A stretch of DNA of 64,000 nt. Origin: Lachnospiraceae bacterium (GTDB taxonomy: Bacteria > Bacillota > Clostridia > Lachnospirales > Lachnospiraceae). Below are positions 17,486 through 27,045 of the stretch, piece by piece. The stretch spans positions 1 to 64,000 of the forward strand of contig JAJQEO010000119.1 of the NCBI GenBank assembly GCA_021201665.1. Reading direction: 5' to 3'. How positions within the stretch are numbered: position 1 is the first letter of the stretch; every line of letters starts with the position of its first letter. The notes under the pieces were generated by a model, which saw only the letters and a list, made by a program, of their open reading frames with translations, had not been told where the DNA came from and did not search any database. The position numbers and the translations under genes are program-made.

Positions 17486-18466
17486 ATGATAAAAAAAGTA
17501 GTCTTTATGGGGACGCCGGACTTCGCGGTGGGTACGCTGAAGGCTTTGATTGATTCGGAAAAATATCAGGTGCAGGCGGTTTTCACGCAGCCGGATAAGC
17601 CAAAGGGCCGCTCCGGGGCACTGCAGATGACACCGGTGAAGTCTGTGGCGGTGTCGGCGGACATTCCGGTATATCAGCCTGTAAAAATCCGGGAACCCGA
17701 ATGGCTGGAGGTGCTGCGCACCCTGCAGCCGGATGTGATTGTTGTAGTGGCCTTCGGCCAGATCATTCCGAAGGCGATCCTGGAACTGCCGCCTTATGGC
17801 TGTATCAATGTCCATGCCTCTCTTCTGCCAAAGTATCGCGGTGCGGCTCCGATCCAGTGGGCTGTGATCAACGGGGAGAAGGAATCGGGCGTGACGACGA
17901 TGCGCATGGATGAGGGACTGGATACGGGAGATATGATTTTAAAGGAGATTGTGCCGCTCGCTCCAGAGGAGACGGGAAGCAGCCTGTTTGATAAGCTGAG
18001 TCAGGTGGGCGCACGCCTGCTCATCCGGACACTGGATCAGCTGGATGAGGGGACGGCACAGTTTGAAAAGCAGCCTGCGATAAGTCCGACCGCATATGCG
18101 TCCATGCTGACCAAAAAGGACGGACGGATTGATTTTACCAGGAGTGCCCGTGAAATCGAATGCCTGATCCGCGGGCTGGATCCGTGGCCGGGTACCTGGA
18201 CGATTTTCCGTGGGAAACACCTGAAGATCTGGAAGGCGGCGGTTGTGGAACCGGACGGGCAGAAGGATTCTGACGCAGATATTGATGCCTGCGATGTCTC
18301 TGAAAATGCTCCCGGCACGGTCTGTGCCGTCACTAAAAACGCCCTGCTTGTTCAGACCGGCAGCGGTGTGCTTTCGATTCTCGAGGTACAGCCGGAAGGG
18401 AAAAAGCGCATGAGCATTGACGCATTTCTGCGCGGTTATCCCGTACAGGAGGGAGATGTTTTTTAG
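17486..18466 (+). CDS. fmt: Methionyl-tRNA formyltransferase
   Basis: Formylates initiator Met-tRNA using 10-formyltetrahydrofolate, the counterpart of Def. The N-terminal Rossmann opening is VVFMGTPDFAVGTL; the catalytic region has NVHASLLPKYRGAAPIQWA (about residues 108-126) and the metal-free Asp in MDEGLDTGDM. The C-terminal domain contains an Asp-rich stretch (about residues 255-275) that looks like a small loop insertion. At 326 residues it is slightly long. Shine-Dalgarno GGAGTGATAAGA precedes the ATG. Def, Fmt, PriA and RsmB are classically linked in bacteria. Confidence 0.95.
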   Translation: MIKKVVFMGTPDFAVGTLKALIDSEKYQVQAVFTQPDKPKGRSGALQMTPVKSVAVSADIPVYQPVKIREPEWLEVLRTLQPDVIVVVAFGQIIPKAILELPPYGCINVHASLLPKYRGAAPIQWAVINGEKESGVTTMRMDEGLDTGDMILKEIVPLAPEETGSSLFDKLSQVGARLLIRTLDQLDEGTAQFEKQPAISPTAYASMLTKKDGRIDFTRSAREIECLIRGLDPWPGTWTIFRGKHLKIWKAAVVEPDGQKDSDADIDACDVSENAPGTVCAVTKNALLVQTGSGVLSILEVQPEGKKRMSIDAFLRGYPVQEGDVF

Positions 18467-18550
18467 GAAAGTCTTAAGATGCAAATGAGGGGCGGCCGCT
18501 TTACGCACAGGAAAATTTGTGATAAAGTGAATCGGGGAGGAGGGAAATAA

Positions 18551-19249
18551 ATGTTTTATGGCTATTATATGTTTGACTGGACCTATCTGCTGGTGATCGT
18601 CGGGCTCGTTCTTTCCCTGGCGGCATCGGCCCACGTAAAGAATACATTTCGCAAATACAATCAGGTACGCAGCATGCGCAATCTGACCGGCGCACTGGCG
18701 GCGCAGAAAGTGCTGCAGAGCGCCGGAATTTATGATGTCACGATTGAGCGGGTTTCCGGTGAGCTGACGGATCACTACGATCCGCGTACGAAGACCCTGC
18801 GGCTTTCAAACAGTACCTATGCTTCAAATTCTGTGGCGGCGGTCTGCGTGGCTGCGCATGAGTGCGGGCATGCCGTGCAGGACCGTGTCGGCTACGCGCC
18901 GCTCTCCATCCGGAGTTCTCTGGTGCCTGCCGCGAATATCGGATCCTCGCTGGGATGGCCGATTTTCTTTTTCGGCTGGATTTTTTCCTTTCAGCCGCTG
19001 ATTACGGCAGGGATTGTATTGTTTACTCTGGCGGTGCTGTTCCAGCTGGTCACGCTGCCGGTGGAGTTTAACGCCTCCTCGCGCGCGATGCGGCTGCTGG
19101 AGGATACGCACATTCTGGGCGAGCAGGAGCTTTCGGCAGGGAGAAAGGTACTCGGCGCGGCGGCGATGACCTATGTGGCGAGCCTGGCGGCTTCCGCACT
19201 GCAGCTTTTGCGGCTGGTGATTCTTTCAGGGGGGAGAAGGCGCAGATGA
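18551..19249 (+). CDS. Membrane zinc metallopeptidase (YugP family)
   Basis: A 232-residue membrane protein of the Zn-peptidase family typified by B. subtilis YugP. The zinc-binding HECGH (about residue 102) sits in VCVAAHECGHAVQDRVGYAPLSIR, and a conserved LPVEFNASSRAM lies further on. Hydrophobic segments occupy the N-terminus and about residues 130-175 and 200-225. Its physiological substrate is not established. It follows fmt after 84 bases with GGAGGAGGG before the ATG, and its TGA overlaps the ATG of rsmB (ATGA), indicating coupling. Confidence 0.9.
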   Translation: MFYGYYMFDWTYLLVIVGLVLSLAASAHVKNTFRKYNQVRSMRNLTGALAAQKVLQSAGIYDVTIERVSGELTDHYDPRTKTLRLSNSTYASNSVAAVCVAAHECGHAVQDRVGYAPLSIRSSLVPAANIGSSLGWPIFFFGWIFSFQPLITAGIVLFTLAVLFQLVTLPVEFNASSRAMRLLEDTHILGEQELSAGRKVLGAAAMTYVASLAASALQLLRLVILSGGRRRR

Positions 19250-20601
19250 CAAAACCGGTGAATTTACGCGAGATATGTCTTGGCGTCCTGATGGAGATCA
19301 CGGAGGAGGAAGCCTACAGCCATGTGGTACTCCACCAGACGCTGGAGAAATACCAGTATCTGGAAAAGCGCGACCGGGCGTTTATTTCCAGAACGGTGGA
19401 GGGCACGCTGGAGCATATGATCCAGCTCGATTACATTATTGAGCAGTTTTCTAACGTGCCGGTTTATAATATGAAGCCTCTGATCCGCAACCTGCTGCGG
19501 ATGTCTGTGTACCAGCTCAAATACATGGACAGCGTGCCGGATTCCGCCGTCTGCAATGAGGCGGTTTCTCTGGCGCAGAGAAAGGGCTTTTATAATCTGA
19601 AGGGATTTGTGAACGGCGTCCTGCGCAATACCGCCAGACGGCTTTCTCAGGTCCGTTACCCGGATCCGGAGCAGGAGCCGCTGCATTATCTGTCGGTAAA
19701 ATATTCGTATCCGGTCTGGATGCTGAATAAATGGGTATCACAGTTCGGTTACGAGACGACGGAGACGATGTGCAGGGATTCGCATATGAGCAGAGGGACT
19801 CTTGTGCGATGCAATCTTACGAAGGCTTCTGTGGAGGAAGTGATTGAGGATCTTACCTCACAGGGGATTACGGTGAGGCGGCATCCTTACCTTGATTACG
19901 CGCTGGAGATTTCAAATTATAATTACATTGGCTCGGTATCCGCTTTCCGAAAGGGCTGGATTCAGGTGCAGGATGTCAGCTCCATGCTGGTGTCGGAGAT
20001 TGCCGCGCCGAACTGGGGCGATTCCTGTCTGGATGTCTGCGCGGCTCCGGGCGGAAAAAGTCTGCACATGGCGGAGAAGCTGATGGGCAGCGGATATGTG
20101 GAGGCGCGGGATATCTCGGAGCGCAAGGTGCGTCTGATGCAGGACGCGATTGAGCGGTCGGAGATGATCAACATCCGCGCGATGCGGATGGACGCGACAG
20201 TTCTGGACGAGGAATCCCGCCAGAAGGCGGACATTGTACTTGCGGATGTTCCCTGCTCCGGACTGGGCGTGATCCGTAAAAAACAGGATATTAAATACAA
20301 AATGTCCGAAAAGCAGCAGTCTGACATTATCCGCATCCAACGGCGTATTCTGACGAACGTACAGGAGTATGTTCGCCCCGGCGGGACTTTGGTTTACAGC
20401 ACTTGTACCATCGGTGCGGATGAAAATCAGTTTAATGTCAAATGGTTTCTGGAAAATTTTCCATTTCATCTGGAGAGTATCGACCCTTATATCTGCGATG
20501 AGCTGAAAAGCCGCACGACGGCGGGCGGTTATATCCAGCTGCTGCCAGGCGTGCATGCCTCGGATGGATTTTTTATAGCGCGGCTTCGGAGGAATGACTG
20601 A
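19246..20601 (+). CDS. rsmB: 16S rRNA (cytosine-967-C5)-methyltransferase
   Basis: Two domains are visible: an N-terminal NusB-like RNA-binding helical domain (about residues 1-140) and a C-terminal SAM-dependent methyltransferase. SAM-binding DVCAAPGGKSLHMAE is at about 262, and the two catalytic Cys motifs are DVPCSGLGVIRKKQD (about 335) and VYSTCTI (about 383). The 451 residues match the family. It starts within the stop of the zinc peptidase gene. Confidence 0.95.
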   Translation: MTKPVNLREICLGVLMEITEEEAYSHVVLHQTLEKYQYLEKRDRAFISRTVEGTLEHMIQLDYIIEQFSNVPVYNMKPLIRNLLRMSVYQLKYMDSVPDSAVCNEAVSLAQRKGFYNLKGFVNGVLRNTARRLSQVRYPDPEQEPLHYLSVKYSYPVWMLNKWVSQFGYETTETMCRDSHMSRGTLVRCNLTKASVEEVIEDLTSQGITVRRHPYLDYALEISNYNYIGSVSAFRKGWIQVQDVSSMLVSEIAAPNWGDSCLDVCAAPGGKSLHMAEKLMGSGYVEARDISERKVRLMQDAIERSEMINIRAMRMDATVLDEESRQKADIVLADVPCSGLGVIRKKQDIKYKMSEKQQSDIIRIQRRILTNVQEYVRPGGTLVYSTCTIGADENQFNVKWFLENFPFHLESIDPYICDELKSRTTAGGYIQLLPGVHASDGFFIARLRRND

Positions 20602-20689
20602 GAACTGCTGCGCCTGGCGGGGTCGGAGAAGTCTGCGCTGCTCAAAGGCTTTGCTTATACAGTTTTTATGATGGAAGCTGAGGGGAAGG

Positions 20690-21745
20690 ATGGACGTGAA
20701 CAATTTCGGAAATGACATCAAAAGCTGGACATTCCCCGAACTGGCCGGGGAGCTGGAAACTATGGGCGAAAAGTCCTTCCGTGCCAGGCAGCTTTATGAC
20801 TGGATGCACCAGAAGCTTGCGCGGAGCTTTGATGAGATGACCAACCTGCCGAAGCGGCTTCGGGAAAGGCTGGGAAAAGAGTACAGCTATACCTCGCATA
20901 CACTTGTGGACCGGCGGATATCCGGACAAGATGGCACGGAGAAGTATCTGTTCGGACTTCAGGATGGCAATGTGGTTGAGAGTGTGCTGATGCGCTATCA
21001 TTTTGGTAATTCAGTCTGTATTTCCTCTCAGGTGGGTTGCCGTATGGGCTGCTCCTTCTGCGCTTCGACGATCGGCGGACTTACGAGAAATCTGCTTCCC
21101 TCTGAAATGCTTGACCAGGTGTATTCGATCCAGCGCCTGACAGGCGAGCGTGTCACTCATGTGGTGGTCATGGGTACAGGGGAACCGCTGGATAATTTTG
21201 AAAGCCTGGTTCGTTTTGTGAAGCTGCTTTCGGATGAAAATGGACTGCATCTGAGCCAGAGAAATATTACCGTATCGACCTGCGGGCTGCCGGACGGCAT
21301 ACATAGACTTGCAGACGAACATTTTCAGATTACACTTGCGCTCTCTTTACACGCACCTTCTCAGGAAAAACGGCAGAAGCTGATGCCTGTCGCGAAAAAG
21401 TATGAGCTGGGGGAGGTGCTGGACGCCTGCAGGTATTATTTTGACAGGACCGGCCGGAGGCTGACATTTGAATACAGCCTGGTGAGCGGCGTGAATGATT
21501 CTATGGAGGATGCGCGTGCGCTTGCCGTGCTCCTGGAAGGGTTTCCCTGTCATATTAATCTGATTCCGGTCAATCCGGTCAGGGAGCGTAAATATGTCGC
21601 TCCGGAGGCGGCTCGGGTCGCTGCTTTTAAAAATAAACTTGAAAAATATGGGAAAACGTGTACTATTAGGAGAGAAATGGGGCGTGACATAGGAGGCGCT
21701 TGCGGACAGCTCCGCAAGGGATATATGGAAAAACAGCAGCCGTAA
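20690..21745 (+). CDS. rlmN: 23S rRNA/tRNA A2503/A37 C2-methyltransferase
   Basis: Radical SAM enzyme methylating C2 of A2503 in 23S rRNA and A37 in some tRNAs. The cluster-binding CxxxCxxC is C117-RMG-C121-SF-C124; GTGEPLDNF lies at about 160; the catalytic C-terminal Cys is in DIGGACGQL (about 339). Length is 351, as usual. GAGGGGAAGG precedes the ATG. A block of 36-bp tandem repeats begins about 10 bases after its stop. Confidence 0.95.
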   Translation: MDVNNFGNDIKSWTFPELAGELETMGEKSFRARQLYDWMHQKLARSFDEMTNLPKRLRERLGKEYSYTSHTLVDRRISGQDGTEKYLFGLQDGNVVESVLMRYHFGNSVCISSQVGCRMGCSFCASTIGGLTRNLLPSEMLDQVYSIQRLTGERVTHVVVMGTGEPLDNFESLVRFVKLLSDENGLHLSQRNITVSTCGLPDGIHRLADEHFQITLALSLHAPSQEKRQKLMPVAKKYELGEVLDACRYYFDRTGRRLTFEYSLVSGVNDSMEDARALAVLLEGFPCHINLIPVNPVRERKYVAPEAARVAAFKNKLEKYGKTCTIRREMGRDIGGACGQLRKGYMEKQQP

Positions 21746-21754
21746 CGGGGTTTC

Positions 21755-21905
21755 TGTCTTCGGGCAGGGTGTAATGGCAGCAGAGCGATCTGTCTTTTGG
21801 CAAGGCACTTCGGAAGCAGAGCGATCTGTCTTCGGACAGGGTGTTATGGCAGCAGAGCAATCTGTTTGTGGGCAAGGTACTTTAGCAGCGGGACAATATT
21901 TGGAC
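21755..21905. repeat. 36-bp degenerate tandem repeat before prpC
   Basis: About four units share the core AGCAGAGCGATCTGTCTT then a GG-CA-GG-T tail. Because the period is a multiple of three, the plus strand reads as a 12-residue peptide repeat (AAERSVFGQGVM type), but the frame has no ribosome binding site and crosses into prpC. It separates rlmN from prpC. Confidence 0.8.
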
Positions 21906-21960
21906 ACTGGTGGCGTAAATGGCCTAAATGCAGCGTCAGTTACAAGAAAGGATCAGCACA

Positions 21961-22680
21961 ATGAGGATTTACAGCATCACAGACATTGGCATGAGGCGTT
22001 CCTCTAACCAGGATTTTATTTATGCTTCGGAGCAGCCGGTCGGCAATCTCCCCAACCTGATGATTGTCGCGGACGGCATGGGGGGACATAACGCCGGTGA
22101 TCTGGCTTCGCGCTATACGGTGGAGTCGATCATCGAATATCTGGAGAAGGCCGGGGAAAAGCGCCCGATCGCGCTTCTCTCTGAGGCGATACATTACGCC
22201 AATGACCGTGTGATCGAGAAAGCGGCTACTGACAGGGCGCTCGAAGGCATGGGGACGACGGTGGTCGCGGCAGTGGTCAGGGACGGCTGCCTGTATGTCG
22301 CCAATGTCGGAGACAGTCGGCTCTATCTGATAGACCAGCAGATTTCGCAGATTACCAGGGACCATTCTCTGGTGGAAGAGATGATCCGCATGGGGGAAAT
22401 TCAGCGGAAAGACGCACGCACGCATCCGGATAAAAATGTGATCACGCGGGCGATCGGCGTTAAGGCGCCGGTACGCATTGATTTCTTTGACGTAAAGCTG
22501 GAGGAGGGGGATCGGATCCTGCTTTGCTCGGACGGACTGACCAACATGGTGGAAGATTCCGAGATCCTGCAGATTGTCAGAAAATACCATTCGCCGAAGG
22601 AAGCGGCGTGTCATCTGGTGAATGAGGCAAACAAGAACGGGGGGAAGGACAATATTTCAGTTGTTCTTGCCGAGGTCTGA
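21961..22680 (+). CDS. prpC: PP2C-family Ser/Thr protein phosphatase
   Basis: A 239-residue PPM phosphatase reversing phosphorylation by the adjacent PASTA kinase. Metal-binding motifs are SNQDFIY (about residue 15), ADGMGGHNAGD (about 37), GDSRLYLI (about 117) and the late GGKDNISVV (about 227). GAAAGG precedes the ATG; a frame-open extension upstream lacks support. prkC begins 15 bases after the stop, the conserved prpC-prkC arrangement of Firmicutes. Confidence 0.95.
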   Translation: MRIYSITDIGMRRSSNQDFIYASEQPVGNLPNLMIVADGMGGHNAGDLASRYTVESIIEYLEKAGEKRPIALLSEAIHYANDRVIEKAATDRALEGMGTTVVAAVVRDGCLYVANVGDSRLYLIDQQISQITRDHSLVEEMIRMGEIQRKDARTHPDKNVITRAIGVKAPVRIDFFDVKLEEGDRILLCSDGLTNMVEDSEILQIVRKYHSPKEAACHLVNEANKNGGKDNISVVLAEV

Positions 22681-22695
22681 TGTGGAGAAAGATTT

Positions 22696-25110
22696 ATGTT
22701 AAATAATGGTATGTTTATACAAAACAGATATGAAGTCATCTCCAGAATCGGTTCCGGCGGGATGGCAGATGTATACAAGGCGAAGGATCACAAACTCAAT
22801 CGTTTTGTAGCAGTCAAGGTACTGAAAAAGGAATTCCGTGAGGACAAGGTGTTTATCTCCAAGTTCCGTGTGGAAGCACAGTCAGCTGCGGGGCTGGCAC
22901 ATGGCAATATTGTAAACATCTACGATGTGGGCGAGGAAGCCGGGATTAATTATATCGTAATGGAGCTGGTAGAGGGGATTACCCTCAAAGAATACATTGC
23001 GGATAAAGGGCATCTTTCCGCCCGCGAGGCGACCAGCATCGCGCTGCAGATTTCCGCGGGGCTGGAGGCGGCGCATAATAACGGCATCATCCACAGGGAT
23101 GTGAAGCCGCAGAATATTATGATTTCCACTGATGGAAAGGTCAAGGTGGCTGATTTCGGAATCGCCCGCGCGGCCTCCGCCAATACGATGACATCCGGTG
23201 TAATGGGGTCGGTTCATTATAGCTCGCCGGAGCAGGCCAGAGGCGGGTACAGCGATGAAAAGAGCGACATTTATTCGCTGGGGATCACTATGTACGAGAT
23301 GCTGACCGGCCATGTCCCGTTTGACGGGGATACGGCAGTCGCGGTCGCGCTGCGGCATCTGCAGGATGAGATGCACGGGCCCAGAGAGGAGTTTCCGGAG
23401 ATACCTTACAGTACCAACCAGATAGTTTTAAAATGTACACAGAAGAGTCCGGACCGTCGGTATCCGAATATGACAGAGCTGATCCGGGATCTCAGAGAGT
23501 CTCTTGTGAATCCGGAGGGCGATTTCGTGACATGGCCGGCGGAAGACCGCACGTCTAAGACGATTGTGATCTCCAAAGATGAGGTGGAGCAGATCAAATC
23601 TGAGCAGCACCTCCCTTCCTATGATGAATCGATGGATGTGGGGGCCGCGGCGAATATGCACGCGCAGGAAACCGGTTCTGTTCAGAGCCGCGCCTGGCAG
23701 CCGGGGAGCTATTATCAGAAAAGCCAGTATCAGGATGTGCCCGGAGGAGGGGCGGAATCGTCATATAGGGAAGAACGCTGGGGAACGGGGTACGGTGCTG
23801 ACGACCCGATGGAACAAGGTTATTATGATGACTATTATGGCATCTATGATGAACGGGATGATGAGAATACCGATCCATCGGAGGAAGAGAGCAGCTATCA
23901 TCTGGAGGATACCCACGAGACATCCGCCAGAAAAAAGAAAAAGGAAGAAGATTCAGATAGTGATCTGAATCCGAAGCTGGAGAAGGCTGTAACATTGGGC
24001 GGTATTATCATCGCAGTTGTCGTCGGGTTTGTATTTCTTGCACTGCTGGTAAACGCGCTTGGTCTGGTGAGCATTTTTGGCAGCAATCGGTCAGATCCTG
24101 ATGGGGACGGTATTGTTGTGGAGACCGCTGCCGCTACCGAAGAATCCTCGGAGGAGCAGACAGAATCAGAAAATGAGAGCGAGAGTGAGACAGCCACAGA
24201 GGAGGCTTCCGGCTTCGCTCTGGATGATCTGAGTAACATGGAGCTTTCACAGGCGCAGGCACTGCTGATCACGCGCGGACTGCAATACAGCGTCGACCAG
24301 ACGCAGTACAGCGATACGGTGGCGAGCGGATATGTGATTTCAACGGATCCGGAAGCTGGTGAGACGGTCAGCGCGGGAGACGTGATTACTCTTTATGTGA
24401 GCCAGGGAGCCGAAGAGACGGAAGAGGATGCCGAGGTAGAGTATAAGACACTCTGGAGCGTGACGGGTTATACTGTGGAGAGGGCCGAGGAAGCGCTGGA
24501 AATGCTGGGACTGACAGCTGCCTACGCGTATGAGTCCAGTGATACTATCAGCGAGGGACTGGTTACACGCACAAGTGCAGATGATACGGATGGGCTGGTG
24601 CCAAAGGGAAGCACGGTCACGATCTATATCAGTACGGGTCCGTCGACGTCTGACTCATCGGACGATGACAATATTACGATTATAGACGATGATGATTCGT
24701 CTTCCTCCGATACGACGTCCTCAGACACAACAGCATCCGATACAACATCCTCAGATACGACGTCATCTGATACGTCGACAGATACGTCATCTTCCGATGC
24801 ATCGACAACCTCAGGCACGGATTCCTCCTCGAGCAGCTCCAGCGCGAACGTGAGCGGAACCTGGCAGTGCAACGCCTCTTTGAGTACTCCTTCGGGGTAT
24901 ACCGGACAGCCGGTAAGAATTACGCTGGTTCAGAATGATACGGAGACGACAGTATTTGAAGGGACGACGACCTTCCCCTACCTGCTTCAGGTGGCCGGGA
25001 TAGATGGGGAGACGACCGGTACCGCGTATGTTTATCTGCTGGATGAAGAGACAGGTGAGGTGACCAGTACGATCCAGTACTCCGGGATTACGTTCAGCGA
25101 AGTCTCATAG
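22696..25110 (+). CDS. prkC: PASTA-domain Ser/Thr protein kinase
   Basis: Membrane Hanks-type kinase sensing muropeptide or lipid II and coordinating wall synthesis. The N-terminal kinase domain (about residues 10-270) has GSGGMADVYKA, VAVKVLKK, IIHRDVKPQN, DFGIARA and the activation-loop end SVHYSSPEQARG. An acidic, Tyr-rich linker leads to one transmembrane helix (about 435-458). Two PASTA repeats follow (about 510-575 and 588-650), fewer than in B. subtilis PrkC, then a Ser/Thr/Asp tract (about 650-715) and a small C-terminal beta domain of unknown type. The gene is 804 codons. Confidence 0.95.
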   Translation: MLNNGMFIQNRYEVISRIGSGGMADVYKAKDHKLNRFVAVKVLKKEFREDKVFISKFRVEAQSAAGLAHGNIVNIYDVGEEAGINYIVMELVEGITLKEYIADKGHLSAREATSIALQISAGLEAAHNNGIIHRDVKPQNIMISTDGKVKVADFGIARAASANTMTSGVMGSVHYSSPEQARGGYSDEKSDIYSLGITMYEMLTGHVPFDGDTAVAVALRHLQDEMHGPREEFPEIPYSTNQIVLKCTQKSPDRRYPNMTELIRDLRESLVNPEGDFVTWPAEDRTSKTIVISKDEVEQIKSEQHLPSYDESMDVGAAANMHAQETGSVQSRAWQPGSYYQKSQYQDVPGGGAESSYREERWGTGYGADDPMEQGYYDDYYGIYDERDDENTDPSEEESSYHLEDTHETSARKKKKEEDSDSDLNPKLEKAVTLGGIIIAVVVGFVFLALLVNALGLVSIFGSNRSDPDGDGIVVETAAATEESSEEQTESENESESETATEEASGFALDDLSNMELSQAQALLITRGLQYSVDQTQYSDTVASGYVISTDPEAGETVSAGDVITLYVSQGAEETEEDAEVEYKTLWSVTGYTVERAEEALEMLGLTAAYAYESSDTISEGLVTRTSADDTDGLVPKGSTVTIYISTGPSTSDSSDDDNITIIDDDDSSSSDTTSSDTTASDTTSSDTTSSDTSTDTSSSDASTTSGTDSSSSSSSANVSGTWQCNASLSTPSGYTGQPVRITLVQNDTETTVFEGTTTFPYLLQVAGIDGETTGTAYVYLLDEETGEVTSTIQYSGITFSEVS

Positions 25111-25192
25111 CAGCAGTGGACGGCGGATAGTGGTTGAGTGACAGCAAACGACGATTGACAACAGGAAATAGACTGGACGCAATGGTGAATGA

Positions 25193-26101
25193 ATGCAGGG
25201 CAAGATAATCAGAGGGGTCGGCGGGTTTTATTATGTACATGCCGCTGACGGGGAAGTTTATGAGTGCAGGGCAAAAGGAATTTTCCGCAAGGAGAAGGTG
25301 AAGCCGCTGGTTGGCGATGATGTGGAGATTTCTGTACTGGATGCTGCCCAAAAGGCCGGGAATGTTGACCGGCTGCTTCCGCGCAGAAACGCGCTGATCC
25401 GGCCAGCGGCCGCCAATGTGGATCAGGCGATGGTCGTGTTCGCGGTCACACATCCCCACCCGAATCTGAACCTGCTGGATCGGTTCCTGATTCTGATGAA
25501 CCACCAGGACATTCCGGTGATTGTCTGCTTTAACAAGACGGATCTGGCAGAGGAGAATCAACCCCATGTGCTGGAGGAGATTTACCGGGGCTGCGGCTGT
25601 GAGGTTTGTTTTGTAAGCGTAGAGAAGAATGAGGGCCTTGAGCGGGTGCGTTCCCTGCTGGAAGCAAAAACGACTGTGCTGGCAGGCCCTTCCGGTGTAG
25701 GAAAATCCTCTTTGACAAATTGCTTCCTGTCCGAGCGGCGGATGGAGGTCGGAGAGATCAGCAGGAAAATTGACCGGGGAAAGCACACGACCCGGCATAC
25801 CGAGCTGCTCGTGCTCCGGCAGACGGATGATTTTACGGCGCCGAGCTATCTTCTGGATACGCCGGGATTCAGTTCGCTGTTTCTGCAGGATATCGAGTAT
25901 GAGGAATTAAAGAGCTTTTTTTATGAGTTTGACCCTTATGAGGCAGACTGCAGGTTTCAGGGCTGCATGCATTTAAAGGAGCCTGACTGCGCGGTAAAGG
26001 AGGCCGTAGAAAGAGGGGAAATTCATCGTGCAAGATACGAAAGCTATGAGCTTCTGGCAGAGGAATTAAAAACCAGAAAGAAAAAATACCGAACATCATA
26101 A
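25193..26101 (+). CDS. rsgA: Ribosome small-subunit GTPase A
   Basis: Circularly permuted GTPase acting late in 30S assembly. The OB-fold N-terminus is followed by G4 FNKTDL (about residue 112), G1 GPSGVGKSS (about 164) and G3 DTPGFSS (about 222), then a C-terminal zinc knuckle ADCRFQGCMHLKEPDCAV. The 302 residues match the family. The ribosome binding site is weak (GGTG before AATGA), which may keep expression low. It sits in the usual prkC-rsgA-rpe order. Confidence 0.95.
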   Translation: MQGKIIRGVGGFYYVHAADGEVYECRAKGIFRKEKVKPLVGDDVEISVLDAAQKAGNVDRLLPRRNALIRPAAANVDQAMVVFAVTHPHPNLNLLDRFLILMNHQDIPVIVCFNKTDLAEENQPHVLEEIYRGCGCEVCFVSVEKNEGLERVRSLLEAKTTVLAGPSGVGKSSLTNCFLSERRMEVGEISRKIDRGKHTTRHTELLVLRQTDDFTAPSYLLDTPGFSSLFLQDIEYEELKSFFYEFDPYEADCRFQGCMHLKEPDCAVKEAVERGEIHRARYESYELLAEELKTRKKKYRTS

Positions 26102-26116
26102 AACGGGAGAACGGAT

Positions 26117-26800
26117 ATGAACCGGAAAAATATTTTGGCGCCTTCCATACTGGCGGCAGACTTTAAAGCACTTGGGCAAGAGATCGATACCGTGACGAAG
26201 GCGGGAGCCGAATACCTGCATATAGATGTGATGGACGGAGTGTTCGTCCCCAGCATTTCCTTCGGGATGCCTGTGATTTCATCAATTCGTCCGGCGGCGG
26301 ACTGTGTGTTTGACGTACATCTGATGATCGTGGAGCCGGAGAAATATATCCGGGATTTTGCCGGCTGCGGGGCAGACAGCATTACCGTCCATGCGGAAAG
26401 CGCCCGGCATCTGCAGAGAATCATTCATGATATTAAAGAGATGGGGCTGCGCGCAGGAGTCGCTCTGAGTCCGGCCACCCCTCTGTGCGCCCTGGATTAT
26501 GTACTCCCATATCTGGATATGGTACTGATTATGACGGTCAACCCGGGCTACGGCGGACAGGCCTACATCCCGGAAATGACCGGAAAAATCCGCACCCTGC
26601 GCCGGAAGGCGCTGGAGCTGGGCCTGGATCTCGACATTGAAGTAGACGGCGGCATCAACGAGCGCACGCTCGAAGAAGTACTCCGGGCCGGCGCGAATGT
26701 CTGCGTGGCAGGATCCGCTGTATTTGAGGGAGACCGGACAGGGAATGTGCAGAAAATGCTGAGGGTGATGTCGCGATATACATCTTATGAAACGGATTGA
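26117..26800 (+). CDS. rpe: Ribulose-phosphate 3-epimerase
   Basis: TIM-barrel enzyme interconverting ribulose-5-phosphate and xylulose-5-phosphate. Signature segments are APSILAADF (about residue 7), HIDVMDGVFVP (about 35), DVHLMIVEPE (about 67), VNPGYGGQ (about 144) and EVDGGIN (about 175). The 227 residues are standard. GGGAG precedes the ATG, 16 bases after rsgA. Thiamine pyrophosphokinase, which often follows rpe in Firmicutes, is absent. Confidence 0.96.
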   Translation: MNRKNILAPSILAADFKALGQEIDTVTKAGAEYLHIDVMDGVFVPSISFGMPVISSIRPAADCVFDVHLMIVEPEKYIRDFAGCGADSITVHAESARHLQRIIHDIKEMGLRAGVALSPATPLCALDYVLPYLDMVLIMTVNPGYGGQAYIPEMTGKIRTLRRKALELGLDLDIEVDGGINERTLEEVLRAGANVCVAGSAVFEGDRTGNVQKMLRVMSRYTSYETD

Positions 26801-26856
26801 TTTTTTGCTCAGAGTCATGATGCAGGAGAGGAAAAATCCGGGCAGATTTGAGATAT

Positions 26857-26965
26857 AAAAACGTAGACAGGATATTTCTGGCAGGATTATCTTAAAAACG
26901 AAGACAGATGTCCCTGGCAGGATGATTATCTGTAAAAACACAGGCGTGCCATGCAGATAAGGCTG
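26857..26965. repeat. Degenerate ~38-bp tandem repeat after rpe
   Basis: About three units share TAAAAACGNAGACAG followed by a T-rich stretch and CTGGCAGGAT. The block fills the gap between rpe and ychF; no credible gene lies in it. Confidence 0.7.
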
Positions 26966-27045
26966 TGCTTGAAATATTGGAACGGAAACCAGGCGCACGA
27001 ATATATGGTTACCTGAGAATAACAAACAGACAGAGGTATACGAAT

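Noticed and set aside
21774-22007. Frame encoding a 12-residue peptide repeat before prpC
   Set aside because: Explained by a 36-bp minisatellite with a period divisible by three; no ribosome binding site and it overlaps prpC out of frame.
24624-24872. Minus-strand frame rich in Asp/Val/Ser inside prkC
   Set aside because: Antisense of the Ser/Thr/Asp tract of the PASTA kinase; low-complexity shadow.
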